Of a DNA stretch of 11,547 bases, positions 7,252 through 11,547 are shown one piece after another. Both the position numbers and the translations under genes were made by a program. The stretch comes from Kmv42 sp040757455. GTDB taxonomy: Bacteria > Nitrospirota > Thermodesulfovibrionia > Thermodesulfovibrionales > SM23-35. The number at the start of each line of letters is the position of its first letter. The first letter of the stretch is position 1. Under the pieces are notes generated by a model. It was not told the origin of the DNA and did not search any database. It saw only the letters and a program-made list of their open reading frames with translations. The stretch is taken from assembly GCA_040757455.1 (NCBI GenBank), contig JBFLXE010000084.1:1-11547 (forward strand). The letters run 5' to 3'.

Positions 7252-8032
7252 AAGGCTGCTCGTCGCCGCGATCATACTCCCTCTTATATATCTTTTCATC
7301 ATGCACATGTCTGCTGAATATTTCCTCATCTTGCTGATATTGGTTTCGTTACTCGCCATGTCCGAATTTTATTCCATGTATAGGGTGACAGGTGCATTAC
7401 GGTATTCAGGCCTTTTGGGGGGCGTGTTGGTACTCGGAACCTCTTACATTTCGAAAGAGTACACCCTTGATGTATTAATGCTTTTCGTCGTCGCACTTAT
7501 GAGTATAAGACTCATGATAAAAAGCGGCCCTTCCTCGTCCCTCCGGGATATTTCTCCAGCTGCCCTCGGACTTCTTTATATTCCATGTTTATTCGCATTC
7601 CAAACTCAAATAAGAAAACTCGGCCCCGAATGGATCATTTATCTTTACGCAGTAGTATGGGCATCAGACACGATGGCATATTATATCGGCAAAGGGATGG
7701 GCAAAAGGAGATTGTATGAGACAGTGAGCCCGAACAAGACTGTTGCGGGTGCAGTCGGCTCCCTCATCGGAGGTATGACAGCCGCGCTGCTTTTGAAGAC
7801 CTTAATGGTGCAGAATCTGGAAACGTCAACTGCTTTATTTATCGGGATAATGATCGGAGCGATTTGCGTGATAGGTGATCTCGTGGAATCGATGTTCAAG
7901 CGCGATGCGGGAGTAAAGGACTCGAGTACGCTCATCCCGGGGCACGGCGGCATTCTGGACAAGATCGACGGAGCTCTATTTGCAGGACCTTTTCTCTTCT
8001 GGACATTGAAATTCACGGGAATAATGAAGTAG
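7241..8032 (+). CDS. cdsA: Phosphatidate cytidylyltransferase
   Basis: An inner-membrane enzyme that makes CDP-diacylglycerol from phosphatidate and CTP, the branch point of phospholipid synthesis. The 263-residue product has about seven hydrophobic segments. Near the end it carries the family signature beginning SMFKRDAGVKD (217-227) and closing with PGHGGILDKID (ending Asp243). The signature's usual DR-x-D appears here as DK-x-D (Lys241), a conservative change. The start overlaps the 3' end of uppS by 11 bases, with GAGGACGG just upstream as SD. dxr begins 4 bases after its stop. Confidence 0.95.
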   Translation: MHLRRLLVAAIILPLIYLFIMHMSAEYFLILLILVSLLAMSEFYSMYRVTGALRYSGLLGGVLVLGTSYISKEYTLDVLMLFVVALMSIRLMIKSGPSSSLRDISPAALGLLYIPCLFAFQTQIRKLGPEWIIYLYAVVWASDTMAYYIGKGMGKRRLYETVSPNKTVAGAVGSLIGGMTAALLLKTLMVQNLETSTALFIGIMIGAICVIGDLVESMFKRDAGVKDSSTLIPGHGGILDKIDGALFAGPFLFWTLKFTGIMK

Positions 8033-8036
8033 TAGA

Positions 8037-9194
8037 ATGAGACACGTTACTATCCTTGGATCAACAGGCTCGGTGGGGAAAAATGCCCTCGACATTATTG
8101 CGCTACACAAGGATAAATTCGGGGTCATTGCGCTTACTGCAGGTGATAACATCGATCTGCTCGAAAAGCAGATAAGAGCTACTGCTCCTAAAGTTGTGGC
8201 TGTCGCAGACGAAAGAGCAGCAGTCAAACTGCACAGGCGAATCAAGAATTCACAGCCCGGCCTGCAGATACTTTCGGGATCAGGCGGAATTAAGGATGCT
8301 GCAGCCCTTGCAGAGTCAGATTTTGTTCTTTCTGCCATTGTCGGCTCGGCAGGACTTATGCCGACACTCTCTGCAATACGCTCCGGCAAGATCGTCGGAC
8401 TCGCCAATAAAGAATCTCTTGTCATGGCTGGTTCCATCCTGATCAATGAGGCCAGAGAAAAAAGCGCCGTTATCCTTCCGGTGGACAGCGAACACAGCGC
8501 CATTTTCCAATGCATTGCAGGACACAGGAGATCGGATGTAGAGAAGATTATTCTGACAGCATCCGGCGGTCCTTTTGCAAACGTTGATAAAAAAAACCTT
8601 TCGGCGATCACGCCGAAGCAAGCCCTCAGGCACCCCCGCTGGAAGATGGGGAAAAAGATAACAATAGATTCTGCAACTCTCATGAATAAAGGATTCGAGA
8701 TTATCGAAGCACACCACCTTTTCGGTCTTCCTGCTGAGCGGATTGACGTTCTTGTGCATACCGAGAGCATTGTGCATTCTATTGTGGAGTTTAATGATAG
8801 AAGTTGCATTGCACAGCTTTCGGTTCCGGACATGAAGGGACCAATTGCATATGCCCTCATGTACCCCGAAAGGCTCGACAATGCAGTGCAAAGGCTTGAC
8901 CTCGCAAAGATAGGAGTTCTTTCTTTTAAGAAGCCTGATATCGGGCGCTTTCCGTGCCTCTCGTATGCATACAGAGCTTTAGAGGCAGGAGGGACAATGC
9001 CAGCTGTCTTGAATGCAGCAAACGAGGTTGCGGTCGAGGCCTTTCTCAGCGGCCGGGCCGGATTTACCGATATACCTGTTATAATTAAAAAAGTTATGGA
9101 TATGCATAAAGTAGAATCCGCGACAGAGCTTGATGTTATCTTGGAAGCCGACAAATGGGCCAGGAAAAAAGCAGAAAGATTGTTGAGTCGCTAA
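8037..9194 (+). CDS. dxr: 1-deoxy-D-xylulose 5-phosphate reductoisomerase
   Basis: The committed step of the MEP pathway: DXP to 2-C-methylerythritol 4-phosphate using NADPH and a divalent metal, feeding the isoprenoids used by UppS two genes upstream. The 385-residue product shows the dinucleotide fold GSTGSVG (8-14), NKESLV, the metal ligands in PVDSEHSAIF (Asp150, Glu152), SGGPF, the flexible-loop HPRWKMG, and NKGFE with Glu221. All catalytic positions look intact. The SD is weak. Its TAA is part of TAAGTA, a hexamer repeated on the far side of the palindromic element downstream. Confidence 0.98.
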   Translation: MRHVTILGSTGSVGKNALDIIALHKDKFGVIALTAGDNIDLLEKQIRATAPKVVAVADERAAVKLHRRIKNSQPGLQILSGSGGIKDAAALAESDFVLSAIVGSAGLMPTLSAIRSGKIVGLANKESLVMAGSILINEAREKSAVILPVDSEHSAIFQCIAGHRRSDVEKIILTASGGPFANVDKKNLSAITPKQALRHPRWKMGKKITIDSATLMNKGFEIIEAHHLFGLPAERIDVLVHTESIVHSIVEFNDRSCIAQLSVPDMKGPIAYALMYPERLDNAVQRLDLAKIGVLSFKKPDIGRFPCLSYAYRALEAGGTMPAVLNAANEVAVEAFLSGRAGFTDIPVIIKKVMDMHKVESATELDVILEADKWARKKAERLLSR

Positions 9195-9234
9195 GTACCC
9201 AAATCCGGCGATAAACGTGTAAACCGTTGCGGTT

Positions 9235-9265
9235 GTGTCACCCTGAGCGTGACGAAGGGTGACAC
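9235..9265 (+). repeat. REP-type palindrome A
   Basis: A perfect 10-bp stem, GTGTCACCCT / AGGGTGACAC, with an 11-nt loop. The centre reads CCC-TGAGC-gtga-CGAA-GGG. This TGAGC(n4)CGAA core resembles widespread REP-like palindromes of the form CCCTGAGC...CGAAGGG in bacterial genomes (from memory, not searched). Confidence 0.7.
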
Positions 9266-9300
9266 TAATGTCATGGTTCGACTGGCTCACCATGACATTA
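9266..9300 (-). repeat. REP-type palindrome B (inverted relative to A)
   Basis: A perfect 12-bp stem, TAATGTCATGGT / ACCATGACATTA, with an 11-nt loop. Read on the minus strand its centre is GG-TGAGC-cagt-CGAA-CC, the same TGAGC(n4)CGAA core as palindrome A but in the opposite orientation. The two stems therefore form a head-to-head pair, as in BIMEs. Confidence 0.7.
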
Positions 9301-9405
9301 TCGCTCCATTACGGCAAATTATCGCCGCTGGATTTGAGAAATAAGTAATCCCGTCAATCCCACTTGATGAAGGGAGACGCAGGCGGATTTTTTGGAGATA
9401 TAGAA

Positions 9406-10476
9406 ATGACATTTTTATCAGCAATAATCTTACTCGGTATCATCATTTTTGTTCACGAACTCGGACATTTTTTTTTCGCAAAGCTGATGCGCGTGAGGGT
9501 TTTGAAATTTTCCCTCGGATTCGGTCCGCGACTTGTCGGGAAAAAGTTTGGGGAAACGGAATATCTCATTTCATCTATTCCCTTCGGTGGGTACGTGAAA
9601 ATGTTGGGGGAGACGCCGGGAGAGGAACTGAGCGAAGAAGACAGAACTTATGCGTATAATTATCAGCCTGTTTGGAAAAGATTCTTCATAGTTTTTTCAG
9701 GGCCATTCTTCAATCTGATCTTTGCGGTGATCCTTTTCTATTTCATCTTCCTGAACGGGTTCCCTGTTCTAATTCCGGAGGTGGGAGAAATTATGCCAAA
9801 CTCGCCTGCAGAAAAGGCGGGGGTTATGAAAGACGACAGAATTGTGAAGATAAACGGTGCTGATATTCATCAGTGGGATGAAATGGCAAAGATTATTCAC
9901 AACAGTCCGGGCAAACAGATGACCTTGACAGTGAAAAGAGACAGTGCCTACCGGCATCTCACACTTGTTCCCGAGAAGACTAAAGTCAAAGATTTCTTCG
10001 GGGAAGAGAAAGAGGTAGGGCTCATCGGCATAAAACCCTCCGGAAGTACCTTTTTGAAAAGTGACGGTGTTTTCGAAGCCCTTGCCGATAGCATCGCACG
10101 AACCTGGGAAATATCGGTTCTCACTGTAGTATCGGTTGTGAAACTTATTCAGAGAGTGATCCCGATGGAGACAATCGGAGGGCCGATACTTATTGTTCAG
10201 ATGGCAGGGGAACAGGCTTCCAGGGGTCTGCTGAATTTTTTTGTATTTATGGCCATCATCAATGTCAATCTTGGAATATTGAATTTATTGCCCATACCGA
10301 TACTGGATGGCGGCCACATACTTTTCCTCGGGATAGAAGCAGTGAGGGGAAAACCATTGAACGAAAAGGTTGTCGCCATAAGCCAGAGGATCGGACTTGC
10401 CTTTATCCTGACGATAATGGTCTTTGTTCTGTACAATGATATAGTGAGATTGATAACGGGAAGACAGTTTCCGTGA
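9406..10476 (+). CDS. rseP: Site-2 zinc metalloprotease RseP (M50, single PDZ)
   Basis: An inner-membrane intramembrane protease that cuts membrane-anchored anti-sigma factors and remnant signal peptides. The product is 356 residues from the chosen start. HELGH (17-21) is the zinc site in the first helix, a PDZ domain spans about 121-180 (GEIMPNSPAEKAGV), and NLLPIPILDGGH has the third ligand Asp301. Only one PDZ is seen, unlike the two of E. coli RseP. An in-frame TTG (9364) and ATG (9367) would add 13-14 residues. I prefer ATG 9406 because GGAG (9394-9397) lies 8 nt before it and the HExxH then falls at the usual depth. It follows the palindromic element and precedes rfaE2 by 16 bases. Confidence 0.95.
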   Translation: MTFLSAIILLGIIIFVHELGHFFFAKLMRVRVLKFSLGFGPRLVGKKFGETEYLISSIPFGGYVKMLGETPGEELSEEDRTYAYNYQPVWKRFFIVFSGPFFNLIFAVILFYFIFLNGFPVLIPEVGEIMPNSPAEKAGVMKDDRIVKINGADIHQWDEMAKIIHNSPGKQMTLTVKRDSAYRHLTLVPEKTKVKDFFGEEKEVGLIGIKPSGSTFLKSDGVFEALADSIARTWEISVLTVVSVVKLIQRVIPMETIGGPILIVQMAGEQASRGLLNFFVFMAIINVNLGILNLLPIPILDGGHILFLGIEAVRGKPLNEKVVAISQRIGLAFILTIMVFVLYNDIVRLITGRQFP

Positions 10477-10492
10477 CAATGCTTAACGCCGA

Positions 10493-10957
10493 ATGAACTC
10501 AATGAGCAAAATTGTAGACTGGCAGGAATTAAAGAATGCCCTTCAGACATTCAGGAGTCAGGGTAAAAAAATCGTTTTCACGAATGGCTGTTTCGACATC
10601 TTACATGTCGGCCATATAAGATGTCTAAGAGAAGCAAAGACCCTTGGTGATATACTCGTCGTCGGCCTGAACTCCGACAAGTCTGTTTCTAAAGTCAAAC
10701 CCGGAAGGCCCATTAATCCCCAGGCCCACAGGGCGGAAGTATTATCCGCACTTGAAATGGTCGATTACGTGACTCTTTTTGATGAGGAGACACCGTATGA
10801 ACTGATAAAATTCATACATCCCGATGTGCTTGTCAAAGGGGGGGACTGGGAAAAAGAGAATATTGTGGGCTCCGATATCGTCGAAGAAACCCACAGCCTC
10901 CCCTATGTTGAAGGGATATCAACATCCGGGATAATAGAACGGATCAAGGATTTGTAA
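10493..10957 (+). CDS. rfaE2: D-glycero-beta-D-manno-heptose 1-phosphate adenylyltransferase
   Basis: This transfers AMP from ATP to heptose 1-phosphate, giving the ADP-heptose precursor of the LPS inner core. The 154-residue product is the stand-alone nucleotidyltransferase half of HldE. It has FTNGCFDILHVGH with the HxGH nucleotide motif (38-41), VVGLNSDKSV, VKGGDW, and the ISTSGIIERI end motif. The kinase half (RfaE1) must be encoded elsewhere. ATG 10502 (Met4) is an alternative start; neither has a convincing SD. It implies a heptose-containing LPS and hence a diderm envelope. Its stop is only 8 bases from the stop of the convergent remnant. Confidence 0.95.
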   Translation: MNSMSKIVDWQELKNALQTFRSQGKKIVFTNGCFDILHVGHIRCLREAKTLGDILVVGLNSDKSVSKVKPGRPINPQAHRAEVLSALEMVDYVTLFDEETPYELIKFIHPDVLVKGGDWEKENIVGSDIVEETHSLPYVEGISTSGIIERIKDL

Positions 10958-10965
10958 CAGGTAGC

Positions 10966-11436
10966 TCAGTAAATAGGCCCTTTTAATAGCCGGACTTCAT
11001 CGATCCAGACCCTGCCTTTGCCATTGACGATCAGGTTGAGCTTCACGTTATCAGGATTCTCTCCTTTTTGCAGAAAAAATGGAGTCTCTTCTGTAGTCCA
11101 CTCAGTCGTTCCTGACAGCGGACTCTCAAGTCCGCGTGAGAAGAATTCTCCTTTTCCGGGAAAGTGACACCACATCTCCAGATAAGCCTGGCCTTCCAAA
11201 CCTTCTGTGCGCAACCTTGCCTGATAAATCAGGCGCGCATTCTCAACATCTACATCACCAACCTCAAATAACCGTACTACAGTTGGCTTTGTCGCATTAA
11301 TTTGCAGTGATCCCTTACCGTCGCTTGAAATGCCTCTGTCAAACTGGACGCCTGATTGTGTGATAATCCCTTCAAGATTATCAAGAGGATAGCTTTTTAG
11401 TTCAGCTACCTGCTGAGATTTTTTAGCCCAGATAAT
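10966..11436 (-). pseudogene. 5'-truncated remnant: C-terminal beta-sandwich domain of an anchored protein
   Basis: On the minus strand an open frame runs from an in-frame TGA (11439-11437) to TGA (10968-10966), 156 codons. It contains no ATG or GTG, and its first TTG is at 11214, in mid-domain. The sequence starts IIWAKKSQQ, which reads like the cytosolic or stop-transfer edge of a membrane helix. It continues with strand-rich text (YPLDNLEG, VRLFEVGDVDVENARLIYQ, YLEMWCHFPGKGEF, GRVWIDEVRLLKGP). Ending in VWIDEVRL is typical of jelly-roll, carbohydrate-binding-like folds. I do not know the function. The missing N-terminus and the adjoining IS-like sequence suggest interruption by insertion, so the remainder may lie beyond the window. 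Confidence 0.65.
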
Positions 11437-11457
11437 TCATAAATTCTGCTGAAAAAA

Positions 11458-11547
11458 ATAGCCAACAATCCTGAGAGCTTTGGTATTATTAAGTTTGCAA
11501 AGGCTCAAAACCAAAGAAAGGATGGTTGGCTATATGACAGAGTGTAT
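11458..11547 (+). mobile_element. Probable left end of an insertion sequence (partial)
   Basis: Arms ATAGCCAACAATCC (11458-11471) and GGATGGTTGGCTAT (11520-11533) pair at 13 of 14 positions. An inner 7-bp stem, CTTTGGT (11478-11484) / ACCAAAG (11510-11516), extends the hairpin. An ATG follows immediately at 11534. A long hairpin just ahead of a start codon, next to a truncated gene, fits an IS end whose hairpin shields transposase translation. The true terminus probably lies between about 11430 and 11458. The right end and target duplication are outside the window. Confidence 0.5.
11534..11547 (+). CDS. Start of probable transposase gene (partial)
   Basis: ATG at 11534 opens MTEC and runs off the window. 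An in-frame ATG at 11522 is a second candidate. The purine run AAAGAAAGG (11513-11521) could be the SD for 11534 and is buried in the hairpin arm. An MTEC start is reminiscent of IS1380-family transposases as I recall them, but five codons cannot assign a family. Confidence 0.35.

Larger units (their letters stand above)
9200..9336. repeat. Composite palindromic element (REP/BIME- or MITE-like) between dxr and rseP
   Basis: The outer arms are CAAATCC-GGCGATAA (9200-9214) and TTATCGCC-gct-GGATTTG (9319-9336), 15 paired bases with one 3-nt bulge. Inside, three hairpins abut with no spacer: AACCG-ttg-CGGTT (9222-9234), a 10-bp stem (9235-9265) and a 12-bp stem (9266-9300). The whole folds as a four-way junction. 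The hexamer TAAGTA occurs on both sides (9192-9197 and 9342-9347), a possible but not abutting target duplication. No T-tract follows, so an intrinsic terminator is unlikely. It may modulate the mRNA between the dxr and rseP blocks. Intergenic sequence 9195-9405 holds nothing else I can name. Confidence 0.8.

Noticed and set aside
7976..9154. A 392-codon open frame on the minus strand opposite dxr
   Set aside because: It is antisense to an unambiguous dxr with intact catalytic motifs. Its translation is low-complexity in Ser/Ala/Arg and matches no family I know, as expected for a shadow frame.
9235..9300. Rho-independent terminator after dxr
   Set aside because: The stems are strong but no T-run follows either one on the plus or minus strand.
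9215..9318. Cloverleaf-like fold with GGTTCGA, resembling a tRNA
   Set aside because: Stem lengths (5, 10 and 12 bp with two 11-nt loops) do not fit tRNA arms. There is no anticodon-stem geometry or acceptor end. GGTTCGA falls within a REP-type palindrome.
9200..9336. CRISPR array
   Set aside because: There are no regularly spaced direct repeats; the repetition is by inverted arms only.
9364..9405. Upstream TTG/ATG start for rseP
   Set aside because: The added residues are glycine-rich and not hydrophobic. ATG 9406 has a well-spaced GGAG and gives the standard distance to HELGH.

Overview
The window looks like a chromosomal housekeeping segment of a diderm, LPS-making bacterium, most likely a Desulfobacterota (deltaproteobacterial) lineage of the syntroph type. 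This is inferred from gene order, from a stand-alone heptose-phosphate adenylyltransferase (rfaE2), from a single-PDZ RseP and from an exported FG-GAP/VCBS-type protein. No marker gene fixes the taxon. Thirteen well-supported genes lie on the plus strand, mostly touching or overlapping, so they are probably read as one or two long transcripts.

Left edge (1-262): an apparent divergent promoter region. A minus-strand start codon with a strong Shine-Dalgarno (SD) sequence runs off the left edge. A large palindrome lies at 68-113. A short ORF with a good SD overlaps the start of lepB out of frame.

Block 1 (263-3580): lepB (signal peptidase I), a small DUF4845-like membrane protein, then riboflavin genes ribE, ribBA and ribH. 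ribD is absent, and no leader long enough for an FMN riboswitch precedes ribE.

Block 2 (3649-6526): nusB, a calcineurin-like metallophosphoesterase, and an exported FG-GAP protein with a FlgT-C-like N-terminal region.

Block 3 (6532-9194): uppS, cdsA and dxr, which serve undecaprenyl carrier, phospholipid precursor and isoprenoid precursor synthesis. The usual upstream partners (pyrH, frr) are not here.

A 137-bp composite palindromic element (9200-9336) separates dxr from rseP. It has a 15-bp outer stem enclosing three directly abutting hairpins. Two of them share the core TGAGCnnnnCGAA in opposite orientation, so this looks like a REP/BIME- or MITE-type element.

Block 4 (9406-10957): rseP and rfaE2, both envelope functions.

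Right edge (10966-11547): a convergent gene remnant on the minus strand (C-terminal beta-sandwich domain) lacks its 5' end. It abuts what looks like the left end of an insertion sequence: a long hairpin followed directly by a transposase-like start codon that runs off the window.

Most of the window is ordinary core metabolism. The places that deserve a second look are the 9200-9336 element, the 68-113 palindrome, the interrupted gene with its IS end, and the FG-GAP protein embedded among core genes.
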